Translations under genes and position numbers: made by a program | Shown here: piece after piece, positions 17,433 through 28,144 of the stretch | Numbering within the stretch: position 1 is the stretch's first letter | Layout of the letters: each line of letters begins with the position of its first letter | Source of the DNA: an uncultured Eubacteriales bacterium | GTDB taxonomy: Bacteria; Bacillota; Clostridia; TANB77; CAG-508 | Assembly: GCA_949289635.1 (NCBI GenBank) | Contig: CASEOS010000007.1 | Span: 1 to 64,000 of the forward strand | Direction of reading: 5' to 3' | DNA: 64,000 nucleotides | Notes under the pieces: generated by a model | Seen by the model: only the letters and a program-made list of their open reading frames with translations | The model's database searches: none | What the model was told of the DNA's origin: nothing

Positions 17433-18585
17433 AAACCAAATAAGTAACTTTTTGTCAGTTAGTTTGATAGTATTAGTAAGTATATTTTTTATATTATTAG
17501 TCATATTAGTTGTATTAATGTTAAAAGACAAAAATAAGAACAAAGCAAAAAGTACAGGGAATAGTAATTCATCAGAAAATAATAAAAATGTAAAAAAAGA
17601 TATTGAATATAGTAAAAATTCCATTTTTAGTTTTATGGAATTTGATAAAGTTGAAGACAATATGATTATTAGAAAAAATGGTAAACAATACATAATGGTA
17701 ATCGAATGTCAAGGTGTTAATTATGATTTAATGTCTGGATTAGAAAAAAATAGTGTTGAGCAAGGATTTTTACAATTTTTAAATACATTAAGATATCCAA
17801 TACAATTATATATTCAAACAAGAACAGTTAATTTAGGAAGTAGTATAAGCAGATATAAACAAAAGGTAAATACAGTAAGAGATGACTATATGAGAAAACA
17901 AATGGAATATAATTCAATGGTAAATTCAGGTGAATATACAGCAAGAGAAATTAACAATGCAAAATTTGAATTAGTAAAAGCTCAAAATTTATATGAATAT
18001 GGACTAGATATTGTAAACAATACTGAAAAAATGAATTTAAATAAAAATATTTTGAAAAAACATTATTATGTTATTATCTCATATATTCCTGAAGAAAATA
18101 CAAATTCAGGATATGATACAGAAGAGATGAAAAGTATAGCCTTTTCTGACCTATACACAAAAGCACAAGCATTAATTAGTTCCTTAGGTGTATGTGACGT
18201 AGCAGGAAAAGTGTTAGATAGTGAAGAATTGGCAGAATTATTATACATAGCATACAACAGAGATGAATCAGAAACATATTCATTAGAAACAGCGTTAAAA
18301 GCAGGCGTTGATGAGCTATATTCAACAGCTAAAAATGTATTAGATAAGAGAATGGAAGAAATAGATGCAGAAGTTAAAGCAAAGGCAAATATAAAAGCAA
18401 ATGAAGCAGCAGTAGAAGCTATGATGAATCAAGATAAAGCAAGAAGAGCAAAACAAAAAGAAGAAAGAATGAATCAATTGATTGATGAGATGGCTAAAGA
18501 TTTATTAGATGAAAACGAACAAATATTAGGGGAAGATGTTGTTGAAGAAGCAAAAAAAATAGTAGAGCAAAAGAAAGCTAAATAA
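17425..18585 (+). CDS. Membrane-anchored protein resembling the VirB4 N-terminal domain
   Basis: The 386-residue protein has one N-terminal membrane helix (about 8-33). Residues 70-240 include DNMIIRKNGKQYIMVIECQG and FLNTLRYPIQLYIQTR. These recall the N-terminal domain of VirB4/TraC-like ATPases. The C-terminus (about 300-386) is a highly charged helical or coiled-coil segment. There is no Walker motif. Directly upstream of the VirB4 ATPase (12-nt gap), it may be a detached, membrane-tethered module of that enzyme. This assignment is inference. Confidence 0.5.
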   Translation: MSENQISNFLSVSLIVLVSIFFILLVILVVLMLKDKNKNKAKSTGNSNSSENNKNVKKDIEYSKNSIFSFMEFDKVEDNMIIRKNGKQYIMVIECQGVNYDLMSGLEKNSVEQGFLQFLNTLRYPIQLYIQTRTVNLGSSISRYKQKVNTVRDDYMRKQMEYNSMVNSGEYTAREINNAKFELVKAQNLYEYGLDIVNNTEKMNLNKNILKKHYYVIISYIPEENTNSGYDTEEMKSIAFSDLYTKAQALISSLGVCDVAGKVLDSEELAELLYIAYNRDESETYSLETALKAGVDELYSTAKNVLDKRMEEIDAEVKAKANIKANEAAVEAMMNQDKARRAKQKEERMNQLIDEMAKDLLDENEQILGEDVVEEAKKIVEQKKAK

Positions 18586-18597
18586 GGAGGAAAGAAA

Positions 18598-20541
18598 ATG
18601 TTTGGTAAAAAGAAAGAAACAGTGAAAGAAGAACCAATACAAAAAGAGAGAGTTAGTTTCTTGAGAAAGAAAACGATTAAAGAATTAATTGCACCATCTG
18701 GAATTGATGCTAGTAATATAGACCATTTAGAAATTATATCTAATACCAAAAGATATGCAAGAAGCTTTTTTGTTTCACAATTACCAAGAATGTGTACTTT
18801 CCCAGAATTATTTAGAGATTTATATCTATTTGGCGATATTAACACATCTATATTTATTAACCCAGTAAAAGAAGAAAAATCTCAAAACGAATTAAATAGA
18901 GTTATTAATGAATTGGAAACAGAAAGAATTGTAGCCATGGATAAAGGGAATATCAACAGAGAAAGTACAATTACACAAAAGAGATTAGAAGCAGAACAAT
19001 TAAGAGATGAAATAGCAGCAGGATTTAACAAGTTATATGAAGCTTCTATTATAGCAACACTTTTTGCATATAATTTAGAAGATTTAGATAGAGACACAAA
19101 AATGTTAACATCTGAAATGTCAAAGACATTAGTCAATATAAAAACAGCATGGGGAATACAAGAAGAAGCATTTCAATCAAATTTGCCATTACTAGAAGAT
19201 AAAGTAAAAAAAATACATACATTTGATAGAAACTCAATGGGAACAGTATTTCCATTTACAACATCAGAAGTAGGACATGCGACTGGAGTTCCTATTGGAT
19301 TTAATAAACAAACAGGAACACCAATATTATTCGATAATTTCCATCCATCATTAACAAATTACAATATGGTTATATTTGCTAAATCTGGTGCCGGAAAATC
19401 TGTTACTATGAAAACATTAGTATCTAGATCATCTGTACTTATGGGAATAGAAAGTTTAGCACTTGATGCAGAAGGTGAATATACAATTGTTGCTGAAAGT
19501 TTAGGTGGAATTAACGTAGTGATAAGTCCGAACTCTCAAACAGTTATTAATTTATTTGATGTAGAAGTAGAAAGAGTAAAAGATGAAATTACAGGAAAAG
19601 AAAGAACCGTATTAAATATTGAAAATAAAGTAGAAGATGTTACGCAAGCATTATTAACAATGGCAAAAGGAAGTACAAGAAGTACAGAAGTAAATGAGCT
19701 TACAAAACAAATTATTGCAGAATCAGTAGCAGAAGAATATGCAAGTTTGGGAATTACTAACAATCCTAATAGTTTATATAAAACAGCTAATATGGGATTA
19801 AGAGGGGATAACTTATTTGAAAAAGAGAAAAAAGAAATGCCAACAATTGGTAGTTGGTATAAAAGAATTCAAGAAAAAGCAAGAGATAATAAAAACCCAG
19901 ATTATCAATTCCATTACAGTTACTTACTAAAAGTTATGAAACAATATGTAAGAGAATATGATGGACAAATGGCATATTTTGATGGACAATCTACTTTTGA
20001 TTTATTAGAAGGTGCACCATTTATTAATTTGGATATATCTCAACTTGAGGAAAGATTTGCAAGACCACTTGCACAACAAATTTTACTTTCATGGATATGG
20101 GAAAAATTTGTTAAGAAAAATAGTGAAGATAGAAAAAAAGCTACGCAAAAAAGAGTGTTAGTAGATGAGGCATGGATGTTACTTCCATACCCAGAAGCCG
20201 TAGACTTTTTAAATAAAATGGCGAGACGTGCGAGAAAAAGAAATGTATCTTTAGCAATTATATCTCAAAGATTCCAAGACTTTTATGAAAAACCAGAAGC
20301 GCAAGCTGTTTTAACATCATCAGATACAAAATTATTTTTAGCACAAGACAAGTCAGAAATCCAATATTTGAAAGAAGTATTTAAATTATCAGAAGGAGAA
20401 GCCAACTTTTTAGTAACATGCCAAAAAGGTGAAGGACTATTAAAGGTTGGAGCAGATACAGCTATATTAAAAATTGTACCAACGAAAAAAGAATTTGAAT
20501 TTGTGGAAACAAATTTAAATAAATTAGCAGAAAGAAAATAA
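18598..20541 (+). CDS. VirB4/TraE-type T4SS ATPase
   Basis: The 647-residue protein is the energy unit of the type IV machine. The N-terminal half (about 30-240) has the family helical domain. The C-terminal RecA-like domain has Walker A AKSGAGKSVTMK near residue 261 and Walker B RVLVDEAWMLL near residue 519, followed by ARRARKRNVSLAIISQ, typical of VirB4. The ribosome site is AGGAGGAAAG. Its presence is the best evidence that 15250-29482 encodes a type IV secretion-like machine. Confidence 0.92.
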   Translation: MFGKKKETVKEEPIQKERVSFLRKKTIKELIAPSGIDASNIDHLEIISNTKRYARSFFVSQLPRMCTFPELFRDLYLFGDINTSIFINPVKEEKSQNELNRVINELETERIVAMDKGNINRESTITQKRLEAEQLRDEIAAGFNKLYEASIIATLFAYNLEDLDRDTKMLTSEMSKTLVNIKTAWGIQEEAFQSNLPLLEDKVKKIHTFDRNSMGTVFPFTTSEVGHATGVPIGFNKQTGTPILFDNFHPSLTNYNMVIFAKSGAGKSVTMKTLVSRSSVLMGIESLALDAEGEYTIVAESLGGINVVISPNSQTVINLFDVEVERVKDEITGKERTVLNIENKVEDVTQALLTMAKGSTRSTEVNELTKQIIAESVAEEYASLGITNNPNSLYKTANMGLRGDNLFEKEKKEMPTIGSWYKRIQEKARDNKNPDYQFHYSYLLKVMKQYVREYDGQMAYFDGQSTFDLLEGAPFINLDISQLEERFARPLAQQILLSWIWEKFVKKNSEDRKKATQKRVLVDEAWMLLPYPEAVDFLNKMARRARKRNVSLAIISQRFQDFYEKPEAQAVLTSSDTKLFLAQDKSEIQYLKEVFKLSEGEANFLVTCQKGEGLLKVGADTAILKIVPTKKEFEFVETNLNKLAERK

Positions 20542-20562
20542 GATGGATAGTTGGAGGAAAAG

Positions 20563-23359
20563 ATGAAATTTTTTGAAAATAAGAAAATTTGGAAAAAAAT
20601 TGTGATTATGCTGCTCATGGTATTACTTTTCCAATTTGGATTTGCAACACCAGTTAGAGCAGATGATACGGATTATGGAGGAATACTATTAAGTCCAATT
20701 ATGTCACTAGTGGTAGCTTTAGGAGATCGGGATTGTTAATATAACACATAAAGTTATTATGGGGCAAAATGATACAATGATTCGTATAGATATGGGAACA
20801 GAATGGTGGGAGAAGCTGATTTCTGTCTTGGTTGGAATTGTTGTTGCTATCGTAGCTGTTCTTGTTATTGTAGCATTAGGAGCTGCACTTGCAGCGGTAG
20901 CAGCAGTAGTTATACCAGCATTAACAGTTTCTGTATCAATAGGAGCAGGAACTATGATTATAGCAGCAGGAACTGGAGTAATAGCAGGAGTTGCCTTTTA
21001 TAATACACAGTTTCCGGAAGATTTGATGTTACCAGTTTATTCAATATCACCAGAAGAGATATTTAAAGGACAAATATTATTATTTGATGTAGATTTTTTT
21101 AATCCAGTAACAGAATTAAAGGTGCATACAGATCAAGTAGATGGAGATGGAAATAGAACAGGTGATGGAGCAGTATATAACTTAAATGATTATGAAACAG
21201 ATCAAGAACTTGCAGAAGCATTGGCAGATAATGAGAAAATTAGGGATTATTTTTATGAAGCAGACGGAGAAGAAATTATTACATCAAAGCAAAATGTAGC
21301 ATTAGAATTACAATCATTGGTTAGTCAATGGTATACGGCAATAAGAAATATTGCAATTGTATTATCAATGTCTGTATTATTGTATATTGGAATACGAATG
21401 CTTTTATCAACAGTAGCACAAGATAAAGCAAAATATAAACAAATGTTAATAGATTGGGTAGTAGGTTTATGTTTGTTGTTTTTTATGCATTATATAATGG
21501 CATTTTCAGTATCTATTGTTAATGAATTTACCAAAGTAATTACTCTTACGAATACAGATAATGGAACAGGATATGCAGTAGTACTAGAATTAGATGAAGA
21601 TGGAAAAATAGAAGAAAAGATGGAAGATATGGGGATGACAGATGCCATAGTGGATGATCATCTAATGTGGCCTACCAATTTAATGGGACAATTAAGAATA
21701 CAAGCACAAATGAGTTATGGTGACGCATCTTTTATAGGATATGGATTATGTTTCTTTGTCTTGACATTGTTTACAATCTTCTTTGTATTTACATATTTAA
21801 AAAGGGTATTGTATATGGCATTTTTAACTATGATAGCACCATTAGTAGCATTAACATATCCAATAGATAAAATTAGTGATGGACAAGCACAAGCATTTAA
21901 CAGATGGCTAAAAGAATACATATTTAACTTATTAATACAACCATTACATTTATTAATATATACAATTTTAGTCACATCAGCATTTGATTTAGCGGGAAAA
22001 AATGTCTTATATTCATTAGCAGCAATAGGTTTCTTAATTCCAGCAGAAAAATTAATGCGTAGTTTCTTCGGATTTGAAAAAGCTTCAACTCCAGGAAGCC
22101 TAGCAGGTGCAGCAGTAGGTGCAGGATTAATTAATACAGGATTACAACAATTATTACATAAAGCACCTCCAGGAAAAGGTGGAAAAAATGGAAGCAATGG
22201 AAGTGATGGAGATAATGAAAGTGCACCAGCGAGAATTGGATATAAGAATAATGATGACTTCAACCCATTAGATGAAATGGCAGGAAAAAATGAAGATAAT
22301 GGAGATAATGGAGAAGTTGATAATACGGAAGCACAAAGAAAAATGCTAGATGCATATGATGAAAATTATGGAACAGATGAATGGGATCCAGCTGAAAGAG
22401 ATCAAATGGCAAGAGAAGCATACAAAGATGATGAGGGAATGCAATACACAGATGATGAATATATGCAAATTTTAAAAGATTCTGGTTATACAGATGAGGA
22501 AATTGCTCAAATGATGAGAGAAAATGAGCCAGAAGAAGTTTCTGAAGAGAAACCAGAAGAAACTGAAGAGATAGAAGAAGAGCAACAGCCTACTCAAAGA
22601 ATAAGTCGTGCAAGAGGAAGAATGACTGCTGGAGATGTTGTAAAAGGTGCAGGAAGAAATGTCCAATATAGATTAAAACAAGGAATGACTGGTTATAAAA
22701 GAGGTCTTAAACAAGGGTTGAGAAAAGCTCCAGGAGTAATAGGTGGAGCAGTTCTAGGAGCAACAGCAGGGGCAATTGGAACAGGAGTTGCTATTGCATC
22801 AGGTGATCCAAGTAATCTACTCACATATGGAGCAGGAGCAGGAATTGCAGGAGCAACATTTGGATCAAAAACACTTACAATTTCACCAAGAAGTGGACAA
22901 CCATCTGCTGAAAAAATAGCAAGAGATAGAGCTTTCTATGGAGACAAATATGATGACCATATGGTTGAAAAAAGTATGAAAAAATGGAAAAAAGATGATG
23001 AAAAGAGACAAGAACTAGAAAGATATTTAGGAAGAGAACAAGTAAAAAATCTATATAAAGACAATAGAATTGATAATTATTTAAAAAATGAAATTACAGA
23101 TGCAAAAGACATTGCAGCATTAGAAAAATTGCAAAAAGATAAAAATGTAAGTTTTAATGATGCCTTAGTATATTATGATGCACATGATAAATATGGAGAT
23201 ATAACAAGACAAAAACCTAAAGATAGAACAGATATAGAAAATGGATATGCAAAAGAATTTACAAATAGAGGAAATTCTCAAAGAAATGCAGAAGGAAAAG
23301 CAAAACGAATAACAGATATGACACATGAATTTGAATCAATAAAGAAAAACTTAAGATAG
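20563..23359 (+). CDS. VirB6-like polytopic membrane protein, read through a +1 shift at CGG
   Basis: Reading starts at ATG 20563 after TTGGAGGAAA. It gives a signal peptide (cleavage after RA near residue 37) and reaches GGA GAT CGG (CGG 20728-20730), with a frame-0 TAA two codons later. Skipping C20728 gives GAT GGG ATT GTT and joins the long frame ending at 23359, for 931 residues in total. The long frame has six or more membrane helices (about residues 80-460) and a hydrophilic acidic and Gly-rich C-terminal half. This is a VirB6/TrbL-like layout. Without the shift, the large part would lack a signal and a ribosome site: no Shine-Dalgarno lies before the ATG at 20759. Confidence 0.82.
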
Positions 23360-23373
23360 TTATGCAAAGGGGG

Positions 23374-23425
23374 AACTATATGATTTATATACATAGTTAA
23401 TATGGGAAATCATATAGTTTCTATT
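23374..23425 (+). terminator. Intra-operon hairpin
   Basis: AACTATATGATTT (23374-23386) and AAATCATATAGTT (23407-23419) form a 13-bp stem, followed by TCTATTTT. It may attenuate transcription between the VirB6-like gene and the downstream genes. Confidence 0.55.
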
Positions 23426-23442
23426 TTAATAAGGAGAAAAAA

Positions 23443-24387
23443 ATGAATAAATTTATTAGATGGTATAACCAAAATAGAAAAATGATATGGATAACAATAG
23501 GAATCATTGCATTAATCATAGTTGTAATACAATTATTTAATTATTGGAGTAAAGTCGATAATGAAAAAAAATTGCAACAAGCAAATCAAACACAAAATAT
23601 GAACAATGTAAAGGAATATAATAGTGTTAGTCTAGATGAAAAACAATCAACAATTACAGGAGAAAATCTTTCTTCAAACCAATTATCACAAATAGAGACA
23701 ATAGATTTATTTATAGAATACTGTAATAATCAACAAATCGCAGAAGCATATAGTTTATTAACAGAAGATTGTAAACAAGAAATGTACCCTACAGAAGAAG
23801 TTTTTAAAGAGGCATATTATAATAATGTTTTTGAAAATACAAAGAAAAATGTAGGAGTAGAAAACTGGATAGACAATATATATAAAGTAAATATTAATGA
23901 TAATTTTTTAGCAACAGGAAAATATACGAAAGAAAATACCAAACAAGACTATATAACAGTGGAAGAGGAAGAGGATAGTTATAAATTAAACATTAATAGT
24001 TATATAGGAAAAAAAGCAATTAACAGATCTAATGAACAAAATGGTGTTCAAATAGAGGTTTTAGAAGAAAAATCATATATGGATTATCAAATTTTTAAAT
24101 TACGTGTAACAAATAATACAGATAGTACAATTATGTTAGATGATAAACAAAATATAAAAGCAATGTATATTGAAGATGATAATGGTATTCAATATTCTGC
24201 ATATACACACGAAATTGGAGAATCAGATTTAGAAATCAGTGCAAGAGAAACAAAAGAAATAGAAATCAAATATTACAGTAAATATGGTTCAGAAAAAGAA
24301 ATCAGTAAAGTAGTTTTTTCTAGGATGATACTAGGATATAAGACTAATAAACCTAACTATAATAATGTTATTGAAATAGAAATATAG
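23443..24387 (+). CDS. Membrane-anchored NTF2/VirB8-like T4SS protein
   Basis: The 314-residue protein has a short cytoplasmic start, one membrane helix (about 14-32) and a large extracytoplasmic part. Residues 75-185 look like an NTF2-like fold (LFIEYCNNQQIAEAYSLL, then a beta-rich stretch). Residues 205-314 look like an immunoglobulin-like or DUF4352-like beta domain (FKLRVTNNTDSTIML). VirB8/TcpC subunits have such a single helix plus NTF2 layout. Family membership is inferred from layout and context, not from strong motifs. The ribosome site is AAGGAG. Confidence 0.55.
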   Translation: MNKFIRWYNQNRKMIWITIGIIALIIVVIQLFNYWSKVDNEKKLQQANQTQNMNNVKEYNSVSLDEKQSTITGENLSSNQLSQIETIDLFIEYCNNQQIAEAYSLLTEDCKQEMYPTEEVFKEAYYNNVFENTKKNVGVENWIDNIYKVNINDNFLATGKYTKENTKQDYITVEEEEDSYKLNINSYIGKKAINRSNEQNGVQIEVLEEKSYMDYQIFKLRVTNNTDSTIMLDDKQNIKAMYIEDDNGIQYSAYTHEIGESDLEISARETKEIEIKYYSKYGSEKEISKVVFSRMILGYKTNKPNYNNVIEIEI

Positions 24388-24402
24388 AAAATAGGAGTTA
24401 AA

Positions 24403-27400
24403 ATGAATGATAAATTAGAAAATATATTAAGAGGAATAAAACAAGCAGTGGTGCGTGGGTCAAAAAGGTTATTGATGATTTCATTACCCATCGTTTTAAT
24501 AATTATAATTATTATATCAGCAGCAGTCTATCTCATAAAAAAACATGATGGAACATATGAAGAGGGAGATTGGGCTAATACGCAATATGCAGCAGGACAA
24601 TATACAGGGAATACTTCAATAGATTCTAATGGAAATATAACTACAAATATGTCAGCTCAAGAATTATGGGATAAATTAATGGAAGAGGGAAGCAGAGTTG
24701 ACTTATACCTAGATGGACCAGAAGAATTATTGAAATTAATGAATGCTGAAATTGTAACCAATTATCCAGATTTAAGATCAAATCCAGATGACCCAATTGA
24801 TTGGGATACAATTAATAGTGATTTAGATTCCAAGGATATTCAGGGAATTATAAAGTTTAAAAGAGCTCAGACTGATGGTACAACAAGTACGATGTCATAT
24901 GTAGATAGTGACACCTTTTATAATTGGATAGAACTGTATTGTTCTACTGGAGATGAAAGTGCAAAACAGAATGCCCTAACACATTTTACAATAGAAAAGA
25001 ATATGACAATGGGCAGTGGAGCAACAGACACTCTAGAATATAATGGAAGTGATATTGTAACAGATATATCAGAAAGAATTATAGCAGCAGCAAAGATTAC
25101 GCCATGGCCAGGAGCAAGTTTGTGTCAAGCATGGGTAAGAGCGGTTTATGCAAATGCAGGCTTAGGAGATGTGGCATATGCAAAAGCAGTTGATGCATAT
25201 AGGGCAAATGTTGTATCCACAGAAATGGATAATATACCTATCGGAGCAGCGGTTTATGGAACGGGAACAGGAGCATATGGTGCAGGACATGTTGGTATAT
25301 ATATAGGTAATGGACAAGTCATGGACAGTGTTGGTAGCGGAATTAGAACACAATCATTACAAGAATGGGTTGCATGGCAAGAAAATTATGGATTTGTAGT
25401 AGATGGTAGAACTGGATGGCTAGGATGGGGATGGCAATCTGGTAGTCCAACTAAGATTATATCTGGTGGGGACGAAAAAGATGATGCTGACGATGATGAT
25501 AAAAAAGATGACGATGAAGAAGTATCAACAGTAGATATGCAATTAATAACAGATAATGGAAAAGTAACCTTCTATAACGGAGATGGCTCTGCAATGGAAG
25601 GTGGAAAACTAAATGCTATAAATTATGAGTTAACAGATGGGCAAGTAGCCATGAAAAATCTGCAACAATACAAAAATTGTGTTATTTATATAGAAACAGC
25701 TGAAACAGGAGAAGGTTCATATGCGAACGGAAAATTCTTCTATGTAACAGATACAGGTGGAGGATTAGCAGATAATCAAGTAGATGTATATGCAGATGTA
25801 GATCAAGCGACTTTAAATGCAGCACCATATGGTTCATATGTAAGTGGTGCCAAAATATATTTAGTAGAAAGTAATGTAACATTTGAAGACTATAATAGCA
25901 AATATTTAGATAAAAGCCTAGGACAAGTAGATTCTGGTTCAGGAAATACACAAAGTCAAAATGCATATAGCGTAGTTGTAGCTACTTGGAGTCAAACACA
26001 AGTGATTGTAGAAACAGATGATTCACAAGTAGAGGCAAGTAATAATACAACATTATCAATGACAACTCAAAAAATAAATTATCAAGATTTTGTTAAGGGA
26101 TATACAATGCCATTTGATTATCTATGGGATTTATTAGTTCAAAGTGAAGATCAAGATTTTGTATTAGATCTTGCAGATTTAGTATATAACAGCGATATAC
26201 AAATTACTGTACATGATAATTTAAGCGTACATACGAAAAAAGAAATATATCATTATGATAGAAGAGAAAAAGTGCAAACAACTCATGTAGAAGGAAGTAT
26301 AACTTATCAACCTAGTGGTAGTGGTGCGGCAAATTCTGGAGGAACGCAAATAGCAAGCTTCTCTAAGTCTAGTGGTTTTAAGCCAGTAGAATATCCAAAT
26401 CCATGTAGCACAACGAGAACAACTATAACAACAACCAATACATTAGATATTAGTTTAACAAAAGCAGATGTCTGGATGCTAAAATATACCAAAGAATATG
26501 AATATCAAGGAACACAAAATGGGGAAGAACAAAGCGGTGGTGAACATTCACTAGACAATGTAGATTATGGAGATCCAGAACAAATACAAGAGGACAGGAA
26601 TGGAGATGGAGCATCAACTTTACAAGCACAAGAAAGTGCATTAACAAGTCAAGGAAATACTATTGTTAGTGGAAGTGTTAGTACAACTTGTAATGTATGG
26701 CATGGTGTTTTTGAGATAACAGAAGAAATTACCAATAAGACAGATACAACTAAATATGTGGCATCACCAGCTGTTGTAGAGGAAAAAACAGATAAAAATT
26801 CAGAAGAACCAAACTTTGTAACATTATTGTTAAAAGATGGTAATCAAAAGGCAAAACATCATTTATTAGGAGCTTCAGAGTGGTTATTTGACTTGTTAGA
26901 AGGAAATGAAAAGACAGCAGATTTAGTAGATTTGACAAAATATTTATTCTATAAGGCCACAGGAAGAGATTATGGTGTCACAGAATTTGATTTCAACGTA
27001 TTTGTATTTAATGGTGTTACTGGTGCCTCAGGAGGATTAGGATTATTAAGTATTACAACAACAACCTTTACAAGGGAAGAATTTATTGCAGCAGTACAAA
27101 GTTACTCAGCAGCTATTAGTAAAGGGTCAGGAACACAGGTATTTAGAGATAATGCTGGTGTTATATATGATGTATGTGTGAAAAATAATATTAACCCTGT
27201 ACTTTGTGCAGCACAAGCATGGCAAGAACAAAATTGGGATGATCCAAATACATCACCATATAACTACTGGGGAATAGCAGTATATAATGGACAAAATTAT
27301 GGAAATAGTTATTCAAGTATGGAAAATGCCGTACAAGGATATTGTAACCAGATTAATAGCCAAATTAGTGGAAGTATGAAATCTACATATCAAGCAAGAG

Positions 27401-28122
27401 CAGCAGAATTTGCAACAGTTAATAATAAATTTAGAGGAGATATGACTACAATATATGATGTATTTTCAGCATATGCCTATATAGGAGATGGACACACATT
27501 ACAAGAAGAAGCAGATTATGCTGCAGCCTATGTTGAAAAAATAATACAATGTGCAACACAAATCTTTGGAGAAGGGGCATTGGTTGCTACAACAGGAGCA
27601 CCATCAACATCATACTCTAATGCAGATGCATATACAAAAGTAGCAAATTTATTCCCAAATGGTATACCTCAAAATGAAGCAGAATTAATGCCATATTTAA
27701 CAACCATCAATGTTCCGGCAACAGGAAAAGATGGAACTAAATATACAATAGCTGTTCAGGTACATAAAGCAATTGCTCAAGATGTGTATAATGCATGTTA
27801 TGCAGCACAACAAGAAGGATTTAAAGTATATGAAATTGGAGGATATGGTTCATGGAGATGGTCTGATAATGCTGGTAAAGCAGGAGGATTACCACACAGT
27901 CAACACTGTTATGGATTAGCAGTTGATATTAACTCAACAGAAAATGGACAGTTCAAAAATGGAAGACCAACAGGAAATTGGTTTTATGATCCTGGAAATA
28001 ACCCATACTCAATCAAACCAGATAGTGCTTTAGTGCAATCATTTAAAGCAGCTGGATGGGGCTGGGGAGGAGATTGGACATCTTCTAAGGATTACATGCA
28101 TTTCTCATTCTGTGGAACATAA
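24403..28122 (+). CDS. Three-module membrane-anchored peptidoglycan hydrolase of the T4SS locus
   Basis: The 1239-residue protein has an N-terminal membrane helix (about 22-45). Residues 230-345 form a CHAP/NlpC-like amidase or endopeptidase domain with Cys in SLCQAWV and His in GHVGIYIGNG. An acidic linker follows, with a long beta-rich middle. Residues 890-1060 resemble a glucosaminidase or lysozyme-type domain (INPVLCAAQAWQEQNW, SPYNYWGIAVYNG). The C-terminus is an M15/VanY-like carboxypeptidase with zinc motif SQHCYGLAVD and a second site MHF. Such VirB1-like proteins open the cell wall for the secretion channel. Having three predicted wall-cleaving modules in one protein is unusual. Confidence 0.8.
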   Translation: MNDKLENILRGIKQAVVRGSKRLLMISLPIVLIIIIIISAAVYLIKKHDGTYEEGDWANTQYAAGQYTGNTSIDSNGNITTNMSAQELWDKLMEEGSRVDLYLDGPEELLKLMNAEIVTNYPDLRSNPDDPIDWDTINSDLDSKDIQGIIKFKRAQTDGTTSTMSYVDSDTFYNWIELYCSTGDESAKQNALTHFTIEKNMTMGSGATDTLEYNGSDIVTDISERIIAAAKITPWPGASLCQAWVRAVYANAGLGDVAYAKAVDAYRANVVSTEMDNIPIGAAVYGTGTGAYGAGHVGIYIGNGQVMDSVGSGIRTQSLQEWVAWQENYGFVVDGRTGWLGWGWQSGSPTKIISGGDEKDDADDDDKKDDDEEVSTVDMQLITDNGKVTFYNGDGSAMEGGKLNAINYELTDGQVAMKNLQQYKNCVIYIETAETGEGSYANGKFFYVTDTGGGLADNQVDVYADVDQATLNAAPYGSYVSGAKIYLVESNVTFEDYNSKYLDKSLGQVDSGSGNTQSQNAYSVVVATWSQTQVIVETDDSQVEASNNTTLSMTTQKINYQDFVKGYTMPFDYLWDLLVQSEDQDFVLDLADLVYNSDIQITVHDNLSVHTKKEIYHYDRREKVQTTHVEGSITYQPSGSGAANSGGTQIASFSKSSGFKPVEYPNPCSTTRTTITTTNTLDISLTKADVWMLKYTKEYEYQGTQNGEEQSGGEHSLDNVDYGDPEQIQEDRNGDGASTLQAQESALTSQGNTIVSGSVSTTCNVWHGVFEITEEITNKTDTTKYVASPAVVEEKTDKNSEEPNFVTLLLKDGNQKAKHHLLGASEWLFDLLEGNEKTADLVDLTKYLFYKATGRDYGVTEFDFNVFVFNGVTGASGGLGLLSITTTTFTREEFIAAVQSYSAAISKGSGTQVFRDNAGVIYDVCVKNNINPVLCAAQAWQEQNWDDPNTSPYNYWGIAVYNGQNYGNSYSSMENAVQGYCNQINSQISGSMKSTYQARAAEFATVNNKFRGDMTTIYDVFSAYAYIGDGHTLQEEADYAAAYVEKIIQCATQIFGEGALVATTGAPSTSYSNADAYTKVANLFPNGIPQNEAELMPYLTTINVPATGKDGTKYTIAVQVHKAIAQDVYNACYAAQQEGFKVYEIGGYGSWRWSDNAGKAGGLPHSQHCYGLAVDINSTENGQFKNGRPTGNWFYDPGNNPYSIKPDSALVQSFKAAGWGWGGDWTSSKDYMHFSFCGT

Positions 28123-28144
28123 GGATAAAAATAGGAGGCTTTAG

